Shown here in pieces: positions 28,039 to 38,450 of a DNA stretch of 64,000 nt. This DNA comes from Bernardetia sp. MNP-M8 (GTDB lineage Bacteria > Bacteroidota > Bacteroidia > Cytophagales > Bernardetiaceae): NCBI RefSeq assembly GCF_037126285.1, contig NZ_CP147012.1, forward strand, positions 5,258,001 through 5,322,000, read 5' to 3'. Made by a program: the position numbers and the translations under genes. The notes below the pieces were generated by a model. The model had not been told where the DNA came from. It worked only from the letters and a program-made list of their open reading frames with translations, and ran no database searches. How positions within the stretch are numbered: position 1 is the first letter of the stretch; every line of letters starts with the position of its first letter.

Positions 28039-28431
28039 ATGGAAAATTTTTTTTTAAAAGGTCAAAAATTTACCCCTACCATTGATTTTAATGGACATAC
28101 AGGAGTTTTGAGCATAGAAGGACAGTCATATCCCGAACACGCAGAAGAAATATTTGCACCTGTTTTTGAGTGGTTGGATCGTTATTTAGAAACTCCAAAC
28201 AGAACTATTTTACTTAACTTTCAACTTTCTTATTTTAATACAGCTACTTCAAGGCGTTTTCAAGATCTTTTAGAAACGTTGGAAATATATGAAAAAGAAA
28301 AAGGAGGAAATGTAACTATAAATTGGCATTATAGAGAAGATGATTACGATATGTTAGAAAATGGAGAAGATTATATTGAATCGATTGACCTGAACATTAA
28401 TTTAGTTTCAGTAAAACATTCAGAAGAATAA
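28039..28431 (+). CDS. SiaC-like regulatory phosphoprotein (DUF1987)
   Basis: 130 residues, the usual length for DUF1987. The conserved segment LSYFNTATSRRF places a threonine at residue 68, the same number as the threonine phosphorylated in P. aeruginosa SiaC. The N-terminal PTIDFNGHTGVLSIEGQSYPE is also typical. It is probably the phosphorylation switch acted on by the kinase encoded just upstream and by a PP2C phosphatase. The output partner is unknown here. A clear hairpin terminator follows. Confidence 0.85.
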   Translation: MENFFLKGQKFTPTIDFNGHTGVLSIEGQSYPEHAEEIFAPVFEWLDRYLETPNRTILLNFQLSYFNTATSRRFQDLLETLEIYEKEKGGNVTINWHYREDDYDMLENGEDYIESIDLNINLVSVKHSEE

Positions 28432-28474
28432 TTTGGATAAGATAATAAGACAAATAGTTGTTGCTAAAACAACA

Positions 28475-28510
28475 AAAAACTAAGTAAATTTCACTTTACT
28501 TAGTTTTTTT
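28475..28510. terminator. Bidirectional hairpin terminator
   Basis: AAAAACTAAGTAAA and TTTACTTAGTTTTT enclose a six-base loop between siaC and the convergent transglycosylase gene. Confidence 0.9.
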
Positions 28511-28518
28511 TATCATTT

Positions 28519-29553
28519 TTATTTCACATCTTGAATATCGATTACCGTATCTTCTTCGTGAAGAATAGAATCTAGCATCTTTTGCATTTGTAAAGATTCT
28601 TGAGCCAAAACATTGGAGTGAGGCATAGGTGGGTTTTGAGGAACAAGTAATATATACTCTTTTTTGTTTTTTAGGTCTTTTTTATCAAAGGTAAGTTTGT
28701 TCATTAAGAGCCAAGGATTATGGTACTTTAGTGTTTTATAACTCATTCCATATTTCACAGCTAGTGCTGAAATATCATTTATAGTAGTATCAAGAGGTAT
28801 TTTTCGATATTTTACAGGTGGATAACGTAATTCTTTAGGAATAACAAAACCATATTTTTCAGGATGTTGCATAATTTCTTTAAATGCTAAAGCACGGTAG
28901 ATATAACGAGCTGTCTCATTGTTTAGGGCAACATCATAATAAGAAATAGCATTTTGATTGCGTAATGCTGCATTCATTCCTCCCATTCCACGATTGTAGG
29001 AAGCTGCTACGAGTGTCCAATTTCCAAATTTTTTGTAAGAGCGTTTGAGGTATTTACAGGCTGCACGAGTAGATTTTTCGATATGAAAACGCTCATCTAC
29101 CTCTTTAGAAATCTCTAAGTCAAACTCTTTTGCTGTTTCTTCCATAAATTGCCAATAACCATCTGCCCCAGCAAAAGAACGTACATTTTCAAGTCCACTT
29201 TCAATAACAGCAATGTACTTCATATCTTCAGGAACTTCTTCTTCTCTCAAAATTTGCTCAATTATTGGAAAAAATTTTTCAGAACGTTTAATAATCAAAC
29301 TAGTAGAAGAATGGCGAAAAACATTGATATACAATTCTTTATCAAAACTCTCTTTTACTTCTTCATCGTAGAGAGGAACTTGTTCTCCACAAAACTCAAA
29401 AGTAGTTGGTACACGAATAAGTACATTATGATAACCATCTGGCAGAGTTGTGATTTCACTTTTTAAAGTTTGTGTAAACATTTGCACCAAAATACAACCT
29501 AATAAAAAAGCAATGGTGAGTAAAATTAAACCAGTTTTTAGACGGTTACTCAT
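28519..29553 (-). CDS. Membrane-anchored lytic transglycosylase (SLT domain)
   Basis: 344 residues. An N-terminal membrane anchor covers 8-26; the Cys at 20 lies inside the segment, and lipidation is possible but not convincing. The SLT domain (about 105-250) has the catalytic Glu118 in IAVIESGLEN, GYWQFMEETAKEF, and AASYNRGMGGMN. It cleaves peptidoglycan strands to 1,6-anhydromuropeptides in the periplasm. After the SLT domain a LysM-like or degenerate LysM stretch (about 268-310, DISALAVKYGMSYKTLKYHNP) may bind peptidoglycan. This is the MltD-type arrangement common in Bacteroidota. Transcribed alone. Confidence 0.88.
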   Translation of the reverse strand: MSNRLKTGLILLTIAFLLGCILVQMFTQTLKSEITTLPDGYHNVLIRVPTTFEFCGEQVPLYDEEVKESFDKELYINVFRHSSTSLIIKRSEKFFPIIEQILREEEVPEDMKYIAVIESGLENVRSFAGADGYWQFMEETAKEFDLEISKEVDERFHIEKSTRAACKYLKRSYKKFGNWTLVAASYNRGMGGMNAALRNQNAISYYDVALNNETARYIYRALAFKEIMQHPEKYGFVIPKELRYPPVKYRKIPLDTTINDISALAVKYGMSYKTLKYHNPWLLMNKLTFDKKDLKNKKEYILLVPQNPPMPHSNVLAQESLQMQKMLDSILHEEDTVIDIQDVK

Positions 29554-29641
29554 AAAGAAAAAGGGAGAAGAATAAGAAGAAAATAAAATTAGGCTGCGAA
29601 AATATATTTTAATTATACTAATTTAGCAGTCTTTATGTATC

Positions 29642-29649
29642 CAAAAGTA
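29642..29649 (-). promoter_or_regulatory. Candidate -7 box for the transglycosylase gene
   Basis: Minus strand TACTTTTG fits TAnnTTTG, about 90 bp before the start codon. No clear -33 element. Confidence 0.3.
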
Positions 29650-29745
29650 ACAAACTAAAGGCAATACTAAAAGTAATCTGAGTAAAGTTTTTGTAATAAA
29701 ATTAGCAAATAGCTCAAAAAAAAGGTTTAAAAGTGTATAGCAAAA

Positions 29746-29787
29746 AAATAACCTTTGAATTATTGTCACATAATTCAAAGGTTATTT
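29746..29787 (-). terminator. Strong hairpin, probable rtcB terminator
   Basis: AAATAACCTTTGAATTA and its exact complement form a 17-bp stem with an 8-base loop, followed on the minus strand by TTTTTTT. The nearest upstream minus-strand gene is rtcB, which ends 150 bp away with a hairpin element in between. Confidence 0.8.
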
Positions 29788-29801
29788 AATTGAAAAAGAT
29801 C

Positions 29802-29920
29802 GGGTGCATAACAAATTATCATACTACACAAATAAAAACAGGGTTAAAACCCTGTCCAATTTATAATTCAGATGATTTTTTTAATTGAACAGGGGTTATG
29901 CGACAATTTGTTATGCACCC
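29802..29920. repeat. 119-bp MITE-like element with nested palindrome
   Basis: Near-perfect 19-bp inverted ends (GGGTGCATAACAAATTATC at 29802; GACAATTTGTTATGCACCC at 29902). The interior holds the palindrome ACAGGGTTAAAACCCTGT (29839-29856) and a further AATTGAACAGGGG. No coding capacity. It lies between rtcB and the hairpin that would terminate it, which suggests insertion. Confidence 0.75.
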
Positions 29921-29935
29921 AAGGAGTCTCACAAA

Positions 29936-31411
<1,476 letters not shown>

Positions 31412-31461
31412 CTAGAAAGGCTAAATTAGTTCATTAGCAAAATTTTATTTGTAATAAGCCA

Positions 31462-31499
31462 AAAAAAAATAGAGATTCTTTTTTGAAACTCTATTTTTA
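31462..31499. terminator. Hairpin terminator upstream of rtcB
   Basis: AAAAATAGAG and CTCTATTTTT form a stem with A and T runs on either side. It ends the 133-residue gene on the minus strand. Confidence 0.75.
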
Positions 31500-31528
31500 T
31501 CTTTTATGAATAATTTACTTAAATTATA

Positions 31529-31930
31529 TTACTTAAACTTTTTTGCCATTTCTCCAGCCATATCATCAGCATAAACACCATACGCATTTACTAAAACACC
31601 TTTCAAATTGTGTTTATCTGATTTGATAGCATATAAAATAGATGCATCAGAAGGGTTGGTTTCTCCTTCAAAACGAAATGTATCTTCAATTTCGAATTCA
31701 CTTGGATAGACATGAATTTCTTTTCCGTCTTTCTCACACACTAAACAATCTTTTTTGAGATTAAAATCAGTTGAATAGCCTTTGTTTTTTAGTGCATTCA
31801 TTGTTTCACTAAGTGTATCTAATGTATGCAGAGGAGAGTTAGGTGAAGGTGTTGTATTAGTATGTTGTAATTCTTCTAATACAATTCTGTCCTCTTTCTG
31901 TTGTTTTTGAGTTTCTTTTTTATTGTCCAT
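31529..31930 (-). CDS. Small conserved protein, often mislabelled phosphoribosylpyrophosphate synthetase
   Basis: 133 residues. A charged low-complexity N-terminus (1-45) is followed by a conserved domain: LSETMNALKNKGYSTDFNL, an FEIEDTFRFEGETNPSD run, and KGVLVNAYGVYADD. In Bacteroidota this family is widely labelled as phosphoribosylpyrophosphate synthetase. It has none of that enzyme's PRPP-binding or flexible-loop motifs and is under half its length. Function unknown; cytoplasmic. The single CxxC-less Cys in DCLVCEK gives no clue. Confidence 0.75.
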   Translation of the reverse strand: MDNKKETQKQQKEDRIVLEELQHTNTTPSPNSPLHTLDTLSETMNALKNKGYSTDFNLKKDCLVCEKDGKEIHVYPSEFEIEDTFRFEGETNPSDASILYAIKSDKHNLKGVLVNAYGVYADDMAGEMAKKFK

Positions 31931-32128
31931 AATAATGAGAGTTTTTTAAAAAATTAGAGTTGAAAAAATGATAATTCTTTACTTATTAAAATAGATTTTG
32001 AGGGTTTTTGTTTAATATAAAATTGATTCAGCTCTGCTTACTAAAAAAAATAAAATTTGATATTTAGAATAGAGAGATAATCAAATAACTCATTTTGAGA
32101 GAATTTCAAGATAAAAACAAGATTTTTG

Positions 32129-32136
32129 TAACTTTG
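32129..32136 (+). promoter_or_regulatory. Candidate -7 box for the SpoU methyltransferase gene
   Basis: TAACTTTG, preceded by TTTTTG and followed by CA, matches the Bacteroidota -7 consensus 38 bp upstream of the start. Confidence 0.4.
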
Positions 32137-32173
32137 CAGGAAAATAAAATCAAACTTGTATTAATCATTATTT

Positions 32174-32710
32174 ATGAAACAACTTTCCCTAGACAATCTT
32201 AATAGAATTGGAATCGACGAATTTAAAGAACAAAAAAAGCAACCCATAGTTATTGTACTGGATAATGTTAGAAGCGCACATAATGTAGGTGCAGCTTTCA
32301 GAACATCTGATGCCTTTTCTATTGAAAAAATTGCTTTATGTGGAATTACTGCCAAACCTCCACACCGAGAAATTCAAAAAACAGCTTTAGGAGCAACCGA
32401 ATCTGTAGACTGGGAATATTTTGATACGACAAATGAAGCTATTGATACTTTACGCAGCCAAGGATATTCTATTTTTGCTATAGAACAGACAACCGAAAGT
32501 CAGAAATTAAATACATTTTTCCCTAAAGAAGAAATAAAATATGCTTTTGTTTTTGGTAACGAAGCCTTTGGAGTAGATGAAGAAGTGTTGCAAAATTGTG
32601 ATGCTGCGTTAGAAATTCCACAATTTGGAACAAAACATTCTCTCAATGTTTCGGTAAGTTTAGGGATAATTCTTTGGCATTGTACAGAAAAAATGAATAT
32701 ATTTAGTTAA
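32174..32710 (+). CDS. SpoU/TrmH-family RNA methyltransferase
   Basis: 178 residues, SPOUT fold, lacking the N-terminal substrate domain of rRNA-acting relatives. The three family motifs are present: DNVRSAHNVGAAFRTSDAF near 36 (motif 1, with Asn and Arg), FVFGNEAFGVDEE near 130 (motif 2), and SLNVSVSLGIILWH near 159 (motif 3, the knot loop). It probably 2'-O-methylates tRNA or rRNA with S-adenosylmethionine. The exact target cannot be read from sequence. The histidine kinase gene begins 63 bp downstream on the same strand. Confidence 0.88.
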   Translation: MKQLSLDNLNRIGIDEFKEQKKQPIVIVLDNVRSAHNVGAAFRTSDAFSIEKIALCGITAKPPHREIQKTALGATESVDWEYFDTTNEAIDTLRSQGYSIFAIEQTTESQKLNTFFPKEEIKYAFVFGNEAFGVDEEVLQNCDAALEIPQFGTKHSLNVSVSLGIILWHCTEKMNIFS

Positions 32711-32773
32711 AGTTTAATATATTATAATTATAAAATAATTTAAATACACCAAGTTACAGGAAACTTTTATAAA

Positions 32774-34840
32774 ATGTCTGATACCTTTACTAATTCAAAT
32801 CTGATTTCTGATACAGAAGCAATTGCAAAAACAAAGAAAATATCTTCTATTCTTTATGTAGATGATGAGGAGAGTAATTTGCGTATTTTTAAAAGCTCGT
32901 TTAGAAGACATTATACTATTTTTACGGCTATTTCTGGAAAAGAAGGATTGGAAGTTTTATCAACTAATGATATTCAACTTGTTATCTCTGACCAAAAAAT
33001 GCCAGAAATGACAGGGGTAGAGTTTTTGGAACGAGTTGCTGAAAGTTTTCCAAATACAGTTCGTATTATCTTGACAGCGTATAGTGATACAGAAGACATT
33101 ATGCGAGCTATCAATAAATGTGGAATTTTTAGGTATTTGGTAAAGCCTTGGAATAAAGATGAAATGCTTTTGACAATTGATAAAGCATTGGAAACTTATT
33201 CTTTGCGTACCGAAAATAGACAATTAGTAAATGCTCTTAAAAGTGCTAATGAAGATTTAGAAAGCAAAGTAAAGGAGCGTACTGCTGAGTTAATGGCAAC
33301 CAATGAAGACCTAAAAAAGGCAAAAGAGCAAGCTGAAGCAGCTACAAAAACAAAAGAGCAGTTTCTCTCCACCATGAGTCATGAAATTAGAACTCCTCTA
33401 AATGCTATTATCGGAATGACACATCTTTTAAAAAATGATAGATTAGAAGGTGAAATGGCTGAAAATATAGAGATTTTGGAGTTTTCGGCTCAAAACTTAC
33501 TTTCTCTTATTAATAGTGTTTTAGATATCTCAAAGATGGAAGCTGGTAAAATGGCTTTCGAACAAGCTGAATTTGATTTGCCTGCCTTGATTCAGAATAC
33601 GGTGGAAATCTTTAAGGCTCGTGCTGATGAAAATAATATTCTTCTTCGTAGTAATGTAGATAAAAATATTCCCAAATCATTACTTGGAGATTCGACACGT
33701 CTGTCCCAAATATTGAACAATCTTATCGGAAATGCTATCAAATTTACTGATGAAGGAACAGTTACTATTACAGTTCGCCTTTTGCATCACAAAACCGAAA
33801 AAGTAGAATTATTATTTGCTGTTTCAGATACAGGAATTGGTATTTCACCTGAAAAAATAAATTCAATTTTTGATGACTTTTCACAAGCTGAAGAAGATAC
33901 TTCTCGCAAATATGGAGGAACAGGTTTAGGACTTGCTATTACAAAACAACTTGTCGAACTTCAAGGAGGAACTATCAATGTGATGAGTACAATGATGGTA
34001 GGTTCTACTTTTAGTTTTCAACTTGGTTTTAAGATTGGAAAAATACAACCAATTACAGCAAACCTTCCTGATGCTACAAATATTAAAAATTTGAAAGGAG
34101 TAAATATTTTAATTGTAGAGGACAATAAAGTCAATCAAATTTTGGTAAGGAAATTTTTGAATAACTGGGGGGCAAATTACCAAATAGCTGAAAATGGACA
34201 AATTGCAGTAGATTTATTTAAGAAAAATAACTTTGATGTTATTTTAATGGATTTGCAAATGCCTGTTATGGATGGCTATGAATCGGCTCGTCAGATACGA
34301 CTTTTAGAGGAAAATACAGATAAGTTTACTCCTATTATTGCTCTTACTGCATCTACTCTCTTAAATGAAAGAGAGCGAATTGTACAAGTAGGAATGAATG
34401 ATTTTTTGAGTAAACCATTCAATCCAAACGAGTTATATCAAAAAATTGCACAACATAGTTATACACAACTTCAAAAACAAGTTCCTCAAGAAAATGAAAT
34501 TAAAGGAGGATTGAATTACTCTTATTTCAAAAATCTTGCTGGGGCAGATAAAGAATTTTATACCGAACTTCTAGAACTTAGTGAAGCAGATTTGATAGAA
34601 TTTAATCGAATATTAGCCTCTACTCATTTACCTGATTATGAAACTCAACTTGCTTTAGTTCACCATAAAATACGTGCTACACTGCGTCTTTTGGAAGTAA
34701 AAGAATTAGAAGTGCAGATAAATCAACTGCGAAGAATACTTTCACAAACCAACCAAATAAGTGAAGTAACAGACAGAATACAAGCTATCCAGAAAAGTAT
34801 AGAAATGGCTATTTTACAGATTCACGAAGAAAGGAAATAA
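32774..34840 (+). CDS. Hybrid histidine kinase (REC-HK-REC-HPt)
   Basis: 688 residues without membrane segments, so cytoplasmic. Order: receiver 1 (about 24-140, phospho-acceptor Asp73 in ISDQKMPEMTG, and Lys in YLVKPW); coiled coil (150-195); HisKA with His203 in MSHEIRTPLN; HATPase with NNLIGNAIKFT, DTGIGIS and GGTGLGLAI; receiver 2 (about 443-560, Asp near 492 in ILMDLQMPVMDG); and a C-terminal histidine-phosphotransfer-like domain with VHHKIRATLRLLEV near 629. A complete internal phosphorelay is thus possible, and the N-terminal receiver can receive input from another kinase. The output target is not in the window. Confidence 0.92.
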   Translation: MSDTFTNSNLISDTEAIAKTKKISSILYVDDEESNLRIFKSSFRRHYTIFTAISGKEGLEVLSTNDIQLVISDQKMPEMTGVEFLERVAESFPNTVRIILTAYSDTEDIMRAINKCGIFRYLVKPWNKDEMLLTIDKALETYSLRTENRQLVNALKSANEDLESKVKERTAELMATNEDLKKAKEQAEAATKTKEQFLSTMSHEIRTPLNAIIGMTHLLKNDRLEGEMAENIEILEFSAQNLLSLINSVLDISKMEAGKMAFEQAEFDLPALIQNTVEIFKARADENNILLRSNVDKNIPKSLLGDSTRLSQILNNLIGNAIKFTDEGTVTITVRLLHHKTEKVELLFAVSDTGIGISPEKINSIFDDFSQAEEDTSRKYGGTGLGLAITKQLVELQGGTINVMSTMMVGSTFSFQLGFKIGKIQPITANLPDATNIKNLKGVNILIVEDNKVNQILVRKFLNNWGANYQIAENGQIAVDLFKKNNFDVILMDLQMPVMDGYESARQIRLLEENTDKFTPIIALTASTLLNERERIVQVGMNDFLSKPFNPNELYQKIAQHSYTQLQKQVPQENEIKGGLNYSYFKNLAGADKEFYTELLELSEADLIEFNRILASTHLPDYETQLALVHHKIRATLRLLEVKELEVQINQLRRILSQTNQISEVTDRIQAIQKSIEMAILQIHEERK

Positions 34841-34870
34841 TTTGGTTCTTCCGACTTTTTAGCGAAACAT

Positions 34871-34937
34871 CGTGTGTTCAGTTTAGTTTTGCTGAGGACT
34901 ACGTCGTTCTCAGAACTGAAAAAGAATGCTTCCTCAG
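34871..34937. repeat. Partial hairpin element (related to 61534-61716)
   Basis: GTGTGTTCAGTTTAG, CTACGTCGTTC, AGAACTGAA and GCTTCCTCAG appear in the same order as in the element at 61534-61716. The right half of the element is missing and the sequence passes straight into the broken YD/PKD gene. Confidence 0.7.
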
Positions 34938-37900
34938 ATTGGTATTCCAATTTATTCCCTTTCAAGTCGCTCATTAAATACAAATATTTCTCTTTCTTAT
35001 TATCCTCAAGGAAACAAAAAAGATAAAGCAAAGTCTTGGGCTGGATATGACTGGTCATTGCAGGCTGGTGGAAGGATTACTCGTTTTGTAAACGGATTAC
35101 CTGATGAGACACCAAATGTAGGTTATTTTGCTTCTCTAAACAGAGGACTCATAACTCCTACTCAGACTGATTTGAGCCTTCTTCCTGCTATTGCTAAAGG
35201 AGAACTAGACACTGAAGCTGATGCTTACTATTATAATTTTCTCCTAAGGTACAACTTGAATATTCAGAAAAATGGTCAGATGGAGAGGCAAATAGTTTAG
35301 TTGGAGGTATTCGACTTAAAAAAACGACTGTACATGATGGCAATAATTCAGAAAAAGACATTATTACAAACTTTGAATACGAATTGGAAGATGGTATTTC
35401 AAGTGGAAAATTACTTACTTATCCTATTTATCATTATACTATATATGAACATATAGATTGTGCTACTTCGCCACAAGTAGTGAGCTATCTAACAGCTAGT
35501 AATGTAGATAGAACTCAAAAATTTGTTTCTAATGCTCTTTATTATACCAAGATTACAAAAAAGTTTGGTGAAGTAGCAGAAAATGGATATAGTGAAAATA
35601 CGTATACATTTACACCTCAAGAAGGAGGAGTGCTATTTCCATTTGTACCTAGCAAAAGTTACGAGTTACAAAACGGACTTCCTTTAGAAAGTAAATTATA
35701 TGATAAAGATGGAAATATTATTACCCATACCAAGAAGGAATACGAAGTGTCTTCATTTTCTCTCTACCCTAATCATTATCAATCTTTTCCTCGCCTGATT
35801 GCTTATTTAAAAGAATTTTCAAATTGTAGTTTGCCAGAGATTCAAACTCAAATAGCTCGTACCGTAGCTTATCAGTATTCTCCTATAGAATCTAAAGCTT
35901 TATTTTTGAAGAAAACAGAAGGTTATCAATACGACCAAAGCCATAGTGGAGAATCTATCTATACTACCTCTACTTATGGGTATAGCCCAAACCATTTGTA
36001 TCCAGTAGAAGTACGAAGCAGTGGAAATAATGGAATAGAATATATCAGTAAATCCAAATACTTGTTAGACTATGATAATATACATAACGATAATCTATTC
36101 AGTTCGCCAGACATGCATGTACAGGCTATGAAACAGCTCAAAGACAAACATATTATTGCAAATGTAATTGAAGCTGCTAGTTTTAAGAAAGAACCAAATA
36201 AATTACCTTATTTACTTGGAGCTACTATAAATACGTTCCAAGAATATGAATATCAAGTTTTTTTAAATACTCAAGGTGGAGGTGGAATAGAAAGTCATAC
36301 ATTTTTAGCACCTCTTGCTAACTATGCTATCGAAAGCAATCAATTTATTACTGACTTTCAGTTCTCTTCTATACAACTACTTGCTCCAACTCAACTAGTA
36401 TTTGATAACCGATATAAGAAACAAATTGATTTCTTGTCGTATGATAAATATGGAAATTTGACATCAGCAAATAAAGAAGATAATGTTCCTAGTGCTACCA
36501 TTTATGGATACAATGGTGCTTATCCTGTTGCTAGTGTTCATGGAGCTTCTCATCGCCAAGTAGCTTATGATGGTTTTGAAAGATATGGTAACGAATATGT
36601 AGCTACAGGAATTACTACTCGTAAATCTTTCAGAGGAAATGCAAGTTATTATCCTGCACAAGCTGCCAATTACGAACCTGATGGAGTGCTTACCTTTCGT
36701 ACTCTTATTCCTCATCGTGTAGACGAGCCTATTCCAGCAGGAACATATACTATTTCTTTTTGGTCTAAAGGAGAAGGTGGAGTAAATTTGAAATCAGGGT
36801 ACTCTGATACATATACTTTTACTTTTTCAGGTTCTGATCAAGAGTGGACTTACCAAGAGTTTGATTTTGATATTAATTACAATCCTGCTCTCCATAGCAA
36901 TAATTTTCATCACCTACTCTACCAAGTAGGGGCAATTACAAGTACACAAGATAATAATGTTATTTATATAGATGAACTACGTGTACATCCAAAGTCAGCA
37001 CTAATGAATAATACGTTCTATCGCCCACTTATTGGAGCTACCCAGTCAGTCGATGCGAATCAACGCACCATGACTACGTATTATGATCCTTACAGAAGAG
37101 TTGAAGAAATAAGAGATCACAAGAATAATATTGTTACTTATCAAGAAAATGGATTTTTGCGTGATGGACAGATGCACTATACTTCTTCATTTGCAGGGCT
37201 TATGCGTGCTGATAAAACGGTTGCACGAAGAAACGAAACAATTATTTTTTCACTTCTAAGTCTGCAAGGACGCTGTTTTTCAGATGGTGGTTCTTATAAT
37301 CATAGGTGGAGTTTTGGAGATGGTAGTGTTTCTCCAACTAGAAATGGAACGATTACTCCTGTTTCTCACTCTTACTCACAACTAGGCACATACATAACTA
37401 CATTGCATATAGAAATAGTACAAGGCTATTGGGTAGAACTTCGTACAGCTGTACAAGTAAGAGGTCTAGTTGTTGATCCTACTCTCAATCTAAGAGTATC
37501 TTTAACAGGAGTAAACAACAACAATAATTGTTTTACATTTACCCCTACTGTAACAGGTGGAATGCCTCCTTATACCTACCAATGGTATTCTGGTGATGGT
37601 ACATTTGACCCTAGCGAAACAAGTTCCACCTTTACTTATTGTTATACATCAATAGATAATTATACAGCACGAGTTATTGTAAAAGATGCTACTAATACAA
37701 CAGCAGAAGCCACATATGATATTCTTACTGGTGGAGAGCTAAAAGCATCAATTTTGGGAAGTAATTTTCATTGTATTGGAACATGTAATGAATATACCCC
37801 TCACCTACGAGGTGGAGTAGCACCATTTACGTATGAATGGACTGTTGAGTATGAAGGAAGAGTAATACGCCAATCTACAGAAGAAAATTTTAGCTTTTCT

Positions 37901-38392
37901 ATTCCACGTGAGCTACGTAGAGTTGGCAATATCAGAGGCAATTATATTGTAAGACTTACTGTAACAGATGCACAAGGAACAAGAGTAGATGCAGACCCAC
38001 GAAAAATTGATGTTTCACAAAATTGTGGCACTAGTACACCTTATGACCCTGCTTATCTTTTTCTACTTGGTTCAGGAGCCATAGGTATACCTACACAAAT
38101 ACACAAACACGAAATATTAATAGATGATCAAGTTATGATCACTTTCAATAATTTCGTTCCTCTACAGCCTATGGGAAATGGAGAAAAGTTTGTATTTACC
38201 ATTCTTTTAGATGGAATAGAAATAAATGAGTTTTCTAATAACTCACAACCTACATTTACTTATACTTTTAGTAATGCAGGCAGATACACAATTGTATTGC
38301 AAAAGCAATTACCACCTGAAATAGGTAATCCTGAGCCAGTTATTCTATTACTAAACACGCTAGACATAGACATTTGTCCTTCTATTCGTTAG
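34926..38392 (+). pseudogene. Truncated, frameshifted YD-repeat/PKD wall protein
   Basis: Two frames belong to one former gene. The first (34926-35300) begins MLPQ inside the hairpin repeat; the recognisable protein starts at IPIYSLSSRSLN and goes on through YDWSLQAGGRITRFVNGLPDE. Near 35245 the frame changes (after YYYNF), probably with an internal deletion, and continues as QLEYSEKWSDG to 38392. The second part has no ATG near its start, contains YD-type segments and PKD domains (WSFGDGS with HSYSQLGTY), and ends in two more PKD-like repeats. Intact relatives are large exported proteins found just upstream of DUF6443/RHS genes in Bacteroidota, as here. The signal peptide is lost. Confidence 0.75.
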
Positions 38393-38450
38393 TAGAAATA
38401 ATATTGATTTTTAAAAAAATACATCTTGTATATCTTCATTTAGCTTAACT

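Noticed and set aside
31529-31930. Phosphoribosylpyrophosphate synthetase
   Set aside because: The label used for this family is not supported: the protein is too short and lacks PRPP synthetase motifs.
34822-35058. Minus-strand open frame over the start of the YD/PKD remnant
   Set aside because: It is antisense to recognisable protein homology and to a repeat element.
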